Both the position numbers and the translations under genes were made by a program. A stretch of 64,000 nucleotides of DNA, taken from positions 1-64,000 of the forward strand of contig JAEUWC010000016.1 in the NCBI GenBank assembly GCA_016786465.1, given 5' to 3'. The notes under the pieces were generated by a model that worked only from the letters and a program-made list of their open reading frames with translations, was not told the DNA's origin and did no database searches. Position 1 is the first letter of the stretch. Every line of letters begins with the position of its first letter. Origin of the DNA: Bdellovibrionales bacterium. GTDB lineage: Bacteria; Bdellovibrionota; UBA1018. Positions 43,002-53,782 of this stretch are shown here, in pieces.

Positions 43002-44864
43002 TCAAAGCAAGGATGTCGGTTTCCGATCTTTGACGCGGAAAGTGGGCGTCACGCGTCCATTGAAACGGTTCAACTCGGCAACTCCGGCCCATTCGGCGGG
43101 TTCGGAAAGGGTAGCGGCTTCGACATCCTTGGCCGCGTAGAACCAAATCGATTCCATCAATGACCCTGCCGTCAAACTTAAGTCGCGTGGCGAAGCCGAC
43201 TGCGACACCAACTGAAACTTGTAGTGGCGTTCTTTCAGAACTTTGACTTGCCTTGCAGACGCGGTCACTGAAAACACGGGTTCCGGATTTCCAGGACCAA
43301 AGGGGCCAAGCCTTTCAATTTCTTGAAGAACTGAAAAACGCAGATCTTCCAGGCGAACCTTCGCGTCCAGTTTCAAGGGCTGAAGCGCCAGGGCTTCTGG
43401 GTCTTCGACACCGGCGATCCCCAACGTTTCGGGCGAAAGTGCTTCGTTGAAGGCCGTTTGAAATTCCGCCAAGTTTTCAACCGAAAGGTTGACCCCGGCA
43501 GCATGGCGATGGCCGCCAAATCCATTTAGGTGAACGGCGCACTTGCGAAGAGCTTCCAAAACGTCTTTTCCTGCATAGGTGCGAACGCTCCCTTTGGCGT
43601 GGTCACCGCGGAACGAAAGAACGACAGCAGGACGATGAAAGGTTTCAGTGACCCGCGATGCAACGATCCCCACTACGCCTTCGTGCCAGGTTTCGTCACC
43701 GACGACGATCGCATTTTGAAATTTGCCTTCGGCTAATCCTTGTTCAACGACTTTTTTGACCTGGTCCCAGATCTGATTCTGGATTTCCATTCGCTCTTTG
43801 TTCAACTTTTCGATTTCCAACGAAAGTTCAGTCGCCTGAACCGGATCTTCGGTTGAAAGAAGCGATAGCGCAATTCCGGCAGTTTTCAAGCGGCCCGAAG
43901 CGTTAATTCTGGGTCCGATCGAAAAGCCCAGGTGACTGGGGCTTAAGTGATCCGCTTTTTCGCTGATCCCGCAAACGTCCAAAAGTGCTCGGACACCCGG
44001 CTTTTTTGTGAACTTCAGAACTTCTAGGCCGTGACGGGCCAGAATGTGGTTGTCGCCCATCAATGGAACCATATCGGCGGCTGTGGCCATGACGACCAGA
44101 TCCAGGTGGCGCTTCAGATTCGGTTCCTGCCCAAGCGTCCACCAACCGTCTTGCTTTCCGCGGGTGCGAAGCGCGCGCAAAAGATAGAATCCCAAGCCAC
44201 ATCCGCAAAGCATCTTTAAACCGCTTTCGCAGTCCGCGCGCTGAGGGTTCAAGATCGCAGTGGCTTTCGGCAAGCCTTTTTCGGGATCCACTTGATGGTG
44301 ATCCACCACAATCAAGTCCATTCCCAATTCACTGGCACGCTGAGCCGCCGCGAAACTGGTAATGCCGCAATCAATCGTCACAACCAGGCGAATCCCCCGC
44401 CCATGCGCCGCTTCGATCGCCCCGACGTTCAGTCCGTAACCATCTTTGAATCGGTCCGGTTGAACGGCTTCGTACTGAATCCCGAAGTCCCGAAACCCCC
44501 AACTTAAAAGCGCAGCACCCGTCGTCCCGTCGACGTCATAGTCGCCAAAGATCAGAACCCTTTCGCCTTCGCTTCGTGCCTGAACCAGGCGATCGACTGC
44601 AATCGTCATGTCCCGAATCTTGTAAGGATCCGTCAGACCTTCAAGGCGCGGGGAAAGAAAAGCCCGAACTTGATCTGCCGATTTTAAGCCACGCTGAACG
44701 CAAACCTTCGCGGTGAGCAAACTTAAACCCGTTTCGCGCGAAATCGCTTCCGCCGGATTTTCCGCCCGATCTGCCAATGTATCGGGCGCTTCTGAAACAT
44801 ATTCCCAGGGCCTTTGTTTCAAGTGGCGCCAGGCGACTCCAGAAGTGGTGGAATTGGCATTCAT
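43002..44864 (-). CDS. recJ: Single-stranded-DNA-specific exonuclease RecJ
   Basis: About 620 residues from the ATG at 44864 (MNANSTTSG); the frame is open to 44930 but that part reads through two hairpin repeats. DHH-family motifs: IFGDYDVDGTTGAAL (motif I), VTIDCGITS, VDHHQVDPEKGLPKA (DHH motif) and IGPRINASGRL. The DHHA1 GGHRHAAGVNLS motif and an OB-like C-terminal part follow. It degrades 5' ends of single-stranded DNA in recombination and repair. It is separated from secF by two tandem hairpins. Confidence 0.95.
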   Translation of the reverse strand: MNANSTTSGVAWRHLKQRPWEYVSEAPDTLADRAENPAEAISRETGLSLLTAKVCVQRGLKSADQVRAFLSPRLEGLTDPYKIRDMTIAVDRLVQARSEGERVLIFGDYDVDGTTGAALLSWGFRDFGIQYEAVQPDRFKDGYGLNVGAIEAAHGRGIRLVVTIDCGITSFAAAQRASELGMDLIVVDHHQVDPEKGLPKATAILNPQRADCESGLKMLCGCGLGFYLLRALRTRGKQDGWWTLGQEPNLKRHLDLVVMATAADMVPLMGDNHILARHGLEVLKFTKKPGVRALLDVCGISEKADHLSPSHLGFSIGPRINASGRLKTAGIALSLLSTEDPVQATELSLEIEKLNKERMEIQNQIWDQVKKVVEQGLAEGKFQNAIVVGDETWHEGVVGIVASRVTETFHRPAVVLSFRGDHAKGSVRTYAGKDVLEALRKCAVHLNGFGGHRHAAGVNLSVENLAEFQTAFNEALSPETLGIAGVEDPEALALQPLKLDAKVRLEDLRFSVLQEIERLGPFGPGNPEPVFSVTASARQVKVLKERHYKFQLVSQSASPRDLSLTAGSLMESIWFYAAKDVEAATLSEPAEWAGVAELNRFNGRVTPTFRVKDRKPTSLL

Positions 44865-44871
44865 TATTTTT

Positions 44872-44949
44872 AATCGGGGCGATCCCATTACGGCTCGCCC
44901 GGTCCATATTCTAAATCGGGGCGAGCCCATTACGGTTCGCCCGGTCCAT
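44872..44949 (-). repeat. Two tandem 36-bp hairpin repeats between secF and recJ
   Basis: Copies at 44872-44907 and 44914-44949 (42-bp period), 34/36 identical. Each contains the stem GGGCGAxCC / GGxTCGCCC with loop CATTAC. In the second copy all nine stem positions can pair (one as G-U); the first has one mismatch. The second copy reaches the last base of the secF stop codon. No U tract follows, so these are not typical rho-independent terminators. They would form two strong hairpins in the secF-recJ mRNA. Confidence 0.85.
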
Positions 44950-45905
44950 TACGCCCTTGCGGTCTTGCGGCTGCCCGAAGTTCCCATGGCAATGGCGCGC
45001 GCCTTCGCAAGACGGCGTTCTTCCATGTAAAGAATCATTGGGTTAGCGACGAAGATGGTCGACGGAACTGAAACGCTAAAGCCGATCAAAAGCGGCAAAG
45101 CGAAGTCTTCCAAAACCGGTCCGCCCAAAACGTACATGCTGACCACCACGAATAGCGTGCAGGCGGTCGTCAAAACGGTACGGCCTAAGTTCAGGTTGAT
45201 CGAACGATTGATCGCCTTGGCCAAGTCCCAATCCGGGTGCGCCTTGGTGTAATCGCGAATCCGGTCATAAATAACGATCGTGTCGTTACAGGAATAACCG
45301 GCAATCGTCAGAATCGAAGCCAGAACGGTCAGGTTAAATTCACGGCGAAGCAAAACCCAAACGCCCAAGGTCAGAACGACGTCGACCAGCAACGCGCGAA
45401 GAACGCCCGGAGCATAACGAAAGTCGAATCGGAAGGTGATGTAGATCACAATCGCGATCAACGAATAAAAGATCGACAAGAACGCGGTGTAACGAAGGCT
45501 TGCACCGGCGGCAGGGCCGACGACGTCGTTTCTCATGATTTCAAACTGCTTGGCGTCTAGCTTGGCGCCCAAAGCTTTCGAAACGTCAGCGCTGACTTGG
45601 TTCAACTTGTCGGGCGCCGCTTGAACTTTGACTAGAAATTCGTGGTCCGTCGGCTGACCGATCTGAACCACGTTCGGGTCTTTCACCCCCCCTGCGGTCA
45701 GTTCGCTACGAACCTTGGAAATGTCCCAGTCGGCAGGAACCTTGATCTGCACTTCGGCGCCACCGGTAAAGTCGATGCCGTAGTTCAGACCTGGGGTCCA
45801 AAGGCTGACGACACTTGCGATCGCAGCTGCGGTCGAGAGCCAAACGAAGGGCTTACTTTTGCCCAAGAAATCGATGTTCAGATTTGGACTGATCAAATGA
45901 AACAT
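44949..45905 (-). CDS. secF: Protein translocase subunit SecF
   Basis: 318 residues. Six TM segments are expected. Typical SecF segments: NYGIDFTGGAEVQIKV in the N-terminal part, RNDVVGPAAGASLRYTAFLSIFYSLIAIVIYITFRFDFRYAPG, and TIAGYSCNDTIVIYDRIRD, then RTVLTTACTLFVVVSMYVLGG. With SecD it uses the proton motive force to assist late protein translocation. It is 19 nt after secD on the same strand. Confidence 0.96.
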   Translation of the reverse strand: MFHLISPNLNIDFLGKSKPFVWLSTAAAIASVVSLWTPGLNYGIDFTGGAEVQIKVPADWDISKVRSELTAGGVKDPNVVQIGQPTDHEFLVKVQAAPDKLNQVSADVSKALGAKLDAKQFEIMRNDVVGPAAGASLRYTAFLSIFYSLIAIVIYITFRFDFRYAPGVLRALLVDVVLTLGVWVLLRREFNLTVLASILTIAGYSCNDTIVIYDRIRDYTKAHPDWDLAKAINRSINLNLGRTVLTTACTLFVVVSMYVLGGPVLEDFALPLLIGFSVSVPSTIFVANPMILYMEERRLAKARAIAMGTSGSRKTARA

Positions 45906-45924
45906 GGTTGGTCCTTTGTAATTA

Positions 45925-47688
45925 TTAAATGCTCAATTTTTTCAAATCAGGTTTAGCCGACAGATAGCCGTCGAAGATCAACTTCGCGACGGTCACTGCG
46001 CAGAACAAGGTCGTGAAAATGCCGATCAAAAGGCTCATGGCAAATCCGCGAATCGGTCCCGTTCCGTAGGTCATCAAAATCACAGCGATGATTCCGTGAG
46101 TGATGTTGGCGTCGAAAATCGCGCTAAACGCTTTTCCGAAGCCCGCTTCCACGGCAGCCAAAACGCTCTTTCCTTCAGAAAGTTCGTCTCGAATCCGCTC
46201 GAAAATAATAACGTTACTGTCGACGGCCATGCCGATCGTCAACGCGATCCCGGCAATACCCGGAAGCGTCAGCGTGGCTTCGATTCCCACCAGGATTGCG
46301 AAAATGAAAAGCGCGTTCAAAAGAAGCGAAAACGCCGCGACCATTCCGCTTCCGCGGTAGTAGAAAATCATGAAGATGAAGATAGCTAAGATCCCGACGA
46401 TGCCTGCCTTAGCCCCTTTTTGAATCGAATCTTGTCCCAGGGACGGTCCAACCACCCGCTGTTCCAAGAATTCCAATTGGGCAGGCAAAGCACCGGCACG
46501 AAGGACGATCGCCAAGTCTTTTGCTTCGCGAAGTACGTCTTCTTGGTTTCCTGCACCCAAAGTAATTTGACCGCGGCCCCCCGGAATGGGCCCGTTGATT
46601 CGGGGTGCCGAGTGAACGATGTTGTCCAGAACGATCGCCAAGAAATCATTGACGTGTTCGGTGGTCAGCTTGCCGAAGGTTTCCGCACCCCGTGGATTCA
46701 ATGAGAACGAAACGTTCGGCATTCGGTCTTCTTGGTTAAAGGAAACCTGTGCGTCTTCCAGGTCATCCCCGGTCACGTCCGCGCGCGAGAACAAAAGATA
46801 AGGCGTGTAGGTTGCGCCAGCGTCTTTGTCTTTCGCCTTTGCTGGGGTTTCGCCGCTACGTGCCCGCGCCAATTTTTCCATCGACGAAATTTTTTCGAAC
46901 GCGATTTCGCTATCGGCGGGAATCTTACCCTTCGCTTTTTCGTTGATCAGACGAACATAGTCCGAAAACTTCGATCCTTCTTTATACGAAATCCCGTGTT
47001 CCTTTTCGATCGACGCAACCAATTCAGCAACCTTGCCTGGATCCATCGCCTTGGTGTTGACGATGCGGAATTCCAGTTTCGCAGTTCGGCCGATCAGATC
47101 CTTTGCGCGATCGATGTCTTTCACGCCCGGAAGTTCGACCACGACACGGTCCGAACCTTGTGAAGAAATCACGGGTTCTGCCACGCCGAATTCGTCGATT
47201 CGGTTACGGATGACTTCGATGGACTGATTGATCGTCGTGTCGCGAACTTCTGCGCGGTATTCCGTGCTTAGTCCCAATTCAAAAACGCCTGGCTTTTCAG
47301 CGGCCAGACGCAGGGTCCAGTAGCTTTTCTTGATTAGATCATAAAGCTCGGTGCGCTTGGCTGGATCGAATTCCAGAATCAATCGTGGATCTTCCACGGC
47401 GCTTTCTTTCAAGAACTCGACTCGCTTCGGGGTGATGCCTTTGTCTTTCAAGCCATCGCGAAGACTAGTGACTTGGCGAGAAACAACGTCTTTGAAGACT
47501 TTATTAAAGTCGACACCCAAAACCAGATACAGGCCGCCTTGAAGGTCCAAGCCCAAGTTGATCTTTTGCTTGAACGGGAACTTCGATTTCTCGACGTCCA
47601 TGTTCGACAAAGTTGGATAGACGTAAACGCCCGCCATCCCAATGAAAAAGGTTAGAACAACGAGCTTCGCCCACCATGCTTTGGTCAT
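45925..47688 (-). CDS. secD: Protein translocase subunit SecD
   Basis: 587 residues. N-terminal TM segment (residues 8-27), LGLDLQGGLYLVLGVD, the periplasmic P1 domain including VIRNRIDEFGVAEPVISSQGSDRVVVELPG, and C-terminal TM segments with TIGMAVDSNVIIFERIRDEL and YGTGPIRGFAMSLLIGIFTT. It works with SecF, and YajC is encoded upstream in the order tgt-yajC-secD-secF. Confidence 0.96.
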   Translation of the reverse strand: MTKAWWAKLVVLTFFIGMAGVYVYPTLSNMDVEKSKFPFKQKINLGLDLQGGLYLVLGVDFNKVFKDVVSRQVTSLRDGLKDKGITPKRVEFLKESAVEDPRLILEFDPAKRTELYDLIKKSYWTLRLAAEKPGVFELGLSTEYRAEVRDTTINQSIEVIRNRIDEFGVAEPVISSQGSDRVVVELPGVKDIDRAKDLIGRTAKLEFRIVNTKAMDPGKVAELVASIEKEHGISYKEGSKFSDYVRLINEKAKGKIPADSEIAFEKISSMEKLARARSGETPAKAKDKDAGATYTPYLLFSRADVTGDDLEDAQVSFNQEDRMPNVSFSLNPRGAETFGKLTTEHVNDFLAIVLDNIVHSAPRINGPIPGGRGQITLGAGNQEDVLREAKDLAIVLRAGALPAQLEFLEQRVVGPSLGQDSIQKGAKAGIVGILAIFIFMIFYYRGSGMVAAFSLLLNALFIFAILVGIEATLTLPGIAGIALTIGMAVDSNVIIFERIRDELSEGKSVLAAVEAGFGKAFSAIFDANITHGIIAVILMTYGTGPIRGFAMSLLIGIFTTLFCAVTVAKLIFDGYLSAKPDLKKLSI

Positions 47689-47721
47689 GAAGATTTCCTA
47701 TTTTTTCTGCCGGGCCGTGAC

Positions 47722-49346
<1,625 letters not shown>

Positions 49347-50015
49347 TCAGCTTAAAAAGGGATTCTGTTTCTTTTCGGTTCCAATCGTCGAATCGGGACC
49401 ATGGCCTGGGCAAACCTTCGTATCGCCATCCAGGGTCAGGATTCGGCTGCGGATCATTTTAAACATCAGATCCCCGTCAGCGCCCCAAAGGTCGGTACGC
49501 CCAACCGACAGGTAAAAGAGAGTGTCACCGGTGTACAACTTTTCAGAAGCACCCGTTGCGCTGTCTTGATGAAGTCTTAGGCAAACGCTTCCGGGTGAAT
49601 GTCCCGGCGTATGGACCACATCCAATTTCAAATCCCCAAGCGTGATTCGTTCTTCATGTTCAATCCGCTTTTCAATCGGATCCGGATCGCCGTAAGGCAG
49701 TCCAAAAAGACCCGCTTGCATCTTCAACTGCTGATACAAAGGTTCGTCATCCCCATGAATGGCGATCACCGCTTCAGCGCCCAGCTTGGCCTTCAAATCC
49801 TTGGTGGCAGCGATGTGGTCCAGGTGCCCATGGGTGTGCATCAAGTACTTCACTTGAATCTTTTTTTTCAGATCGGCTTCCGCTTTTTCGATCTCGCGAA
49901 GAATCTTTTGCGATTCATCGCCCGGATCCAAAACCATCGCGTGCCCCGTGTTTGGGCAAACCAGAATTCGGCAATTGCACTGAAATGGGCCGACGACGAC
50001 CTTTCTTTCTAACAT
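49347..50015 (-). CDS. Metallo-beta-lactamase-fold hydrolase (glyoxalase II-like, YcbL type)
   Basis: 222 residues. Metal-binding motif HTHGHLDHI (residues about 60-68), then HTPGHSPGSVCL, GDTLF, and CPGHGPDSTIGTEKKQNPF at the C-terminus. This pattern fits the short glyoxalase-II-like group (YcbL), which hydrolyses thioesters. It sits 9 nt after the SpoIID-domain gene and 27 nt before tgt. Confidence 0.9.
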   Translation of the reverse strand: MLERKVVVGPFQCNCRILVCPNTGHAMVLDPGDESQKILREIEKAEADLKKKIQVKYLMHTHGHLDHIAATKDLKAKLGAEAVIAIHGDDEPLYQQLKMQAGLFGLPYGDPDPIEKRIEHEERITLGDLKLDVVHTPGHSPGSVCLRLHQDSATGASEKLYTGDTLFYLSVGRTDLWGADGDLMFKMIRSRILTLDGDTKVCPGHGPDSTIGTEKKQNPFLS

Positions 50016-50024
50016 GCCGATCGC

Positions 50025-51317
50025 CTACCAAAACTTTCGTAAAGTCGCATCGGGGTAATACAGCGAAAGAATTTCGGACATCTTCTTTCCTTTTTCGGCC
50101 ATGACCTTTGCTCCCCATTGGCACATTCCCACACCGTGGCCGTTGCCTAAGCCTTTAAAGAAGTATCCGTTGGGTTTTGCGGTCATTGAAAATGCAGTGC
50201 TGCGAATCTGGTCAGGCCCCATCCACATGCGAAAAGTATGGGCGGAAAGCGGGACGATCTTTCGCCCCCCTTTCCAACGCCACGTCAGAATCAGATCATC
50301 CAAGCGGTGATTCTGTGCCGGATGGTTTGCGCCAGAAACCGCAACATTTTCAAGCCTTGCTGATTTTGAAAATTCTTCGGCCGAAGAAATGACTTTTTCC
50401 CAGTCACGAGGAAGGCCTTCTTTTTTCATCGCGTCCAAAATCCGCTTCTGAAGATCGGAAAGCGAAACCGAAAGGCTCCAAGAAAACCGGGGCGAAGACT
50501 TACAATGCTCGCAACGGACGCGACTGTGGAACCCGGGTTCAGAAGACCCCCAAACCTTTTCAGGAAGTTCGGTCAAGCCACCACAAGTCGAATGGTAGAA
50601 CGCCTTCATCGCCTTTGAAGAAAAGCGCGAAGCGCTAAGAACCATTCCGCGAGTCGCAGAAACCAGCCTTGTGGCTTCGGCGTCTTCTTTCAGCATCCCG
50701 CCGTAAACCTGGTCCTTCACGGTTGATTCGATATCAAAGTGCTTGGCCGGATTGGCCTTGGCGGCGTGGATCTGAAAAAGAGCGTAACTTCGGGCGGCCA
50801 CGATTTGGGCCATCACGGCTTCACTGCTCCACTTGGCGGAAAATTCGGCGTTCACCAGGCCTTCCAAGTATTCTTCCAAATCCATTTCATTCACGACTTC
50901 GCAGCCGCGGGACAAGCCCTTGGCATGATAAATAACCAAGCGGTCGCGATGGGGAACGTTTTCCAAGCGGACCACGCCCGTCGCGGATTCAATCTGAATT
51001 TTTTCAGGCAAGAGCGCGATCCCGGTTTTCCCAGGATCCAAACTTTGGACTTTCAACTGGTCACCTGAACAATGAACCCGAATCGTACTTTTTGAAACGG
51101 CAGATTGCCCGGCGACCGATCGACCCCGATGATCCGTGATCTTCAGTTGAAAACCGGAAAGATCGAAGCTTTCTTTTTTAGCTTCCAGCCGAACGCGGAT
51201 TCGCGGCGCAACGGGGTGCCCCAGCCGGGCAGCCATTCGCGCTCCTGCGCTTGCGGTCGTGCTCCAGTCGGTCATTCCCAGCAAGGCGATTGAAAGAATT
51301 AACGAACGCTTTAGCAC
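50025..51317 (-). CDS. SpoIID/LytB-domain peptidoglycan protein
   Basis: 430 residues with a signal peptide (MLKRSLILSIALLGMTDWST). The SpoIID domain has EYLEGLVNAEFSAKWSSEAVMAQIVAARSYAL, including the conserved catalytic Glu, then YHSTCGGLTE and GLGNGHGVGMCQWGAKVMAEKG near the C-terminus. SpoIID is a lytic transglycosylase acting on denuded glycan strands in Bacillus; non-sporulating bacteria carry homologues. A CEHCKS pair lies in the middle. Remodelling of cell wall in the periplasm is the likely role; in a predator it might act on prey wall, but nothing here proves that. Confidence 0.9.
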   Translation of the reverse strand: MLKRSLILSIALLGMTDWSTTASAGARMAARLGHPVAPRIRVRLEAKKESFDLSGFQLKITDHRGRSVAGQSAVSKSTIRVHCSGDQLKVQSLDPGKTGIALLPEKIQIESATGVVRLENVPHRDRLVIYHAKGLSRGCEVVNEMDLEEYLEGLVNAEFSAKWSSEAVMAQIVAARSYALFQIHAAKANPAKHFDIESTVKDQVYGGMLKEDAEATRLVSATRGMVLSASRFSSKAMKAFYHSTCGGLTELPEKVWGSSEPGFHSRVRCEHCKSSPRFSWSLSVSLSDLQKRILDAMKKEGLPRDWEKVISSAEEFSKSARLENVAVSGANHPAQNHRLDDLILTWRWKGGRKIVPLSAHTFRMWMGPDQIRSTAFSMTAKPNGYFFKGLGNGHGVGMCQWGAKVMAEKGKKMSEILSLYYPDATLRKFW

Positions 51318-51346
51318 TGCTTCATTCTAGGCAAGAAGACCTAGAA

Positions 51347-51901
51347 CTAGAAGTAGAATCGCACCCCGCCGGATACGGCGTTCTGGTACTTGACCAAGCT
51401 CAAGGCCGCTTCGCCGTAAAACTTCAATTTATTGGAAATGGGGATCGAAACGCCTGGAATCGCGCCCATTCCAAAGACCGAAGACCCACTGCCAAAAAAC
51501 AGACTGACGATGGGCCCGAAATAAAGTTCAAACTTCGGAAAGGCGTGGCTCATGATCAAAGCGCCTTCTAATCCAAAACCCGACTGAATTCTGGCGCCCG
51601 CCCAAAGGGCAATATTCACCAAATCGGTGCTCAAAAAGTGGTGCTTAAAGTAGCCGCCCAGAGCTGCGGAACCATCACCCGCGCTTAATCGCAGTTCACC
51701 TTGGGCTTTTGATCCAAAGCCATAGATCCCTTGGGCCGTGACTCGAAAATTCGATGGGCTAAAGCCAATCGTGCCAAATGCGCCGGCTACGAATTCTTTC
51801 GGACGAACTTGATTGGCACCCTGCCAAAGTTCTGCATGAACAGCAGGAGAAACGAAGAAAACCAATGTAGCCGCAAACCAAATACGATTCAGATTTTTCA
51901 T
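51347..51901 (-). CDS. Exported outer-membrane-like beta protein
   Basis: 184 residues, signal peptide ending AVHAEL. The mature part has repeating beta strands rich in Gly and aromatic residues (QGIYGFGSKAQGELRLSAGDGSAALGGYF) and ends in a C-terminal Phe (VRFYF), a feature of outer-membrane barrels assembled by Bam. Starts 2 nt after the slipin stop. No named family recognised. Confidence 0.7.
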   Translation of the reverse strand: MKNLNRIWFAATLVFFVSPAVHAELWQGANQVRPKEFVAGAFGTIGFSPSNFRVTAQGIYGFGSKAQGELRLSAGDGSAALGGYFKHHFLSTDLVNIALWAGARIQSGFGLEGALIMSHAFPKFELYFGPIVSLFFGSGSSVFGMGAIPGVSIPISNKLKFYGEAALSLVKYQNAVSGGVRFYF

Positions 51902-51903
51902 TT

Positions 51904-52656
51904 TCAGCTTTTTCCTAAGAAGGGTTTCAAGATGTCGATGGGAAAAGGAAGAATGGTCGTTGTCGTGCGTTCGTTGGACATTTCGCGCATCGTCTGCAAA
52001 TAGCGAAGCTGCAAAGAAATTGGGCTTTTGGCCATGACTTCCGCGGCTTCAGCCAATTTCTGGGACGCTTGAAGTTCACCTTCGGCAGCGATGATCTTGG
52101 CGCGGCGTTCACGTTCGGCTTCTGCCTGGCGAGCCATTGCCCTTTGCATTTCGACCGGCAAGTCGATTTGCTTCACTTCGACGTTTGAAACCTTCACACC
52201 CCAAGGTTCGGTCTGACCATCCAAAATCGTTTGCAACCGTTGATTGATCGAATCGCGAGACGCAAGAAGTTCATCCAATTCAACTTGCCCCAGAACCGAT
52301 CGCAAAGTGGTCTGGGCCAGCTTGGAAGTAGCCATCAAAAAGTTTTCCACTTCGATCACGGCTCGGTTCGGTTCGACCACCCGGAAATAAACGACTGCAT
52401 TTACCTTGATCGTCACGTTATCGCGCGAAATCACGTCTTGTGGAGGAACATCCATCGTCACGGTTCGCATGTCGACGCGAACCATCCGATCCAACATTGG
52501 AAAAAGAAGAATCAAACCCGGGCCTTTGGCACCGATGATTCGTCCCAAGCGAAAAACGACACCTCGCTCGTACTCGTTCAACACCTTGACACTCATCAAG
52601 ATGAAGAAGCCCGCCATGATCAAAAGAAAAAGCATCCCGCCGCTCATGATTTCCAT
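51904..52656 (-). CDS. Slipin (stomatin-like SPFH protein)
   Basis: 250 residues: N-terminal TM hairpin (about 8-25) followed by the SPFH domain, with [34 protein letters not shown] and [10 protein letters not shown] coiled-coil stretch [27 protein letters not shown] follows and the C-terminus is LPFPIDILK. Slipins form membrane rings and usually pair with an NfeD partner encoded next to them; here the nfeD gene is 3.5 kb away beyond four other genes and on the other strand. It is 20 nt downstream of the oxidoreductase gene. Confidence 0.92.
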   Translation of the reverse strand: MEIMSGGMLFLLIMAGFFILMSVKVLNEYERGVVFRLGRIIGAKGPGLILLFPMLDRMVRVDMRTVTMDVPPQDVISRDNVTIKVNAVVYFRVVEPNRAVIEVENFLMATSKLAQTTLRSVLGQVELDELLASRDSINQRLQTILDGQTEPWGVKVSNVEVKQIDLPVEMQRAMARQAEAERERRAKIIAAEGELQASQKLAEAAEVMAKSPISLQLRYLQTMREMSNERTTTTILPFPIDILKPFLGKS

Positions 52657-52676
52657 GACTGGAATGTAACCTGACC

Positions 52677-53723
52677 CTACTTCCAGAGCAAAGCGACTTT
52701 TCCAATCGACCCGCGAGATCCCAAACGTTCATGGGCTTGCGCGATATCGATGGCGGGGAAGGCTTCTGCCTTCAAGACCCGAAGTTTGCCCTGCGCAGTC
52801 ATTTCGACCACATTTTTCATACAGCGCGCCAAAACGTCTGGGCGATCATCGGCAAGGCGAAGCATGTTGATCCCGATCAGGCCTTTAGAATTCATCATCA
52901 TCTGGATCGGGTGCAAGAACCCAAACCCCAGAACGACTTTCAGCATTTGGACCGGGTTTTTACGGTCAGACGACATCTGTGCCGCACCAAAGCAGACCAT
53001 CCGTCCGCCAGGCCCCAGGATCGAAAGCCCTTTCTTCACCGCCGAACCGCCGATCGAATCGAAAATCAAATCCATTCCTTTTTTTCCGCGCTTTTGAAGC
53101 TCGCGACGGCAGGCGACTTCAAAGGGTTCCTTTGCGTAGTTGATCGGAACATCCAGCCCGAAAGGTCGAAGCGCTTCCAGCTTTTCCGTCGAACTTGCGG
53201 TCCCGTAAACGGTCGCGCCCCGAAGCTTCGCTAACTGAACCAAGAAACTGCCAACGCCACCTGCAGCGGCTTGAACCAGAACCTGATCGCCCGGCTGAAT
53301 TCGGGTCATTTCTTCAGCCGCATAATAGGCCGTGCAGGCCTGGGTCGCCAGCGCAGTGGCTTCTGCAGCAGGAATTGAATCAGGAATTGGAACCGCGACT
53401 TCGGCCGGAACCACGACGTGGGAAGCGTATCCACCGAAACGAGTAAACGCCAAAACCCTTTGCCCCAACGGCAAGCGCGCGTTTTTCGACCCCACTACCT
53501 TGCCGACCACTTCGTACCCGACCACACAAGGCATGGGCGGCGCTTCCTGATACAGACCCTGACGGGCCATAATGTCCGCAAAGTTCAAACCCGACGCTTC
53601 TACTTCGATCAAAACTTGATCTTCTTTAAGCGATTCTGACTGCGGTATTTCGATGGGACGCATTTCAAAAGCGCGATCCGCTGATCCGTGACGCACAAGA
53701 TACAAAGCTTGAGGAGAATTCAT
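52677..53723 (-). CDS. Zinc-type/quinone-oxidoreductase-like medium-chain dehydrogenase
   Basis: About 348 residues from the ATG at 53723 ([21 protein letters not shown]). MDR family: [32 protein letters not shown] and the Rossmann motif [27 protein letters not shown]. No structural-zinc Cys cluster is visible, so it belongs to the zinc-independent quinone reductase or VAT-1-like branch that uses NADPH. Natural substrate unknown. It is the first gene of the long minus-strand run and lies divergent from the sphingolipid-desaturase-like gene, separated by 59 bp. Confidence 0.88.
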   Translation of the reverse strand: MNSPQALYLVRHGSADRAFEMRPIEIPQSESLKEDQVLIEVEASGLNFADIMARQGLYQEAPPMPCVVGYEVVGKVVGSKNARLPLGQRVLAFTRFGGYASHVVVPAEVAVPIPDSIPAAEATALATQACTAYYAAEEMTRIQPGDQVLVQAAAGGVGSFLVQLAKLRGATVYGTASSTEKLEALRPFGLDVPINYAKEPFEVACRRELQKRGKKGMDLIFDSIGGSAVKKGLSILGPGGRMVCFGAAQMSSDRKNPVQMLKVVLGFGFLHPIQMMMNSKGLIGINMLRLADDRPDVLARCMKNVVEMTAQGKLRVLKAEAFPAIDIAQAHERLGSRGSIGKVALLWK

Positions 53724-53782
53724 ACTTCGGAACCTAGCACCCAATAGACATTCCTGCCAAAGCCGTTTAGCTTAAGCGCCCT

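Noticed and set aside
44865-44930. N-terminal extension of recJ through the hairpin repeat
   Set aside because: The extension encodes two near-copies of the same peptide from the hairpin repeat and is not like RecJ; the ATG at 44864 fits better.
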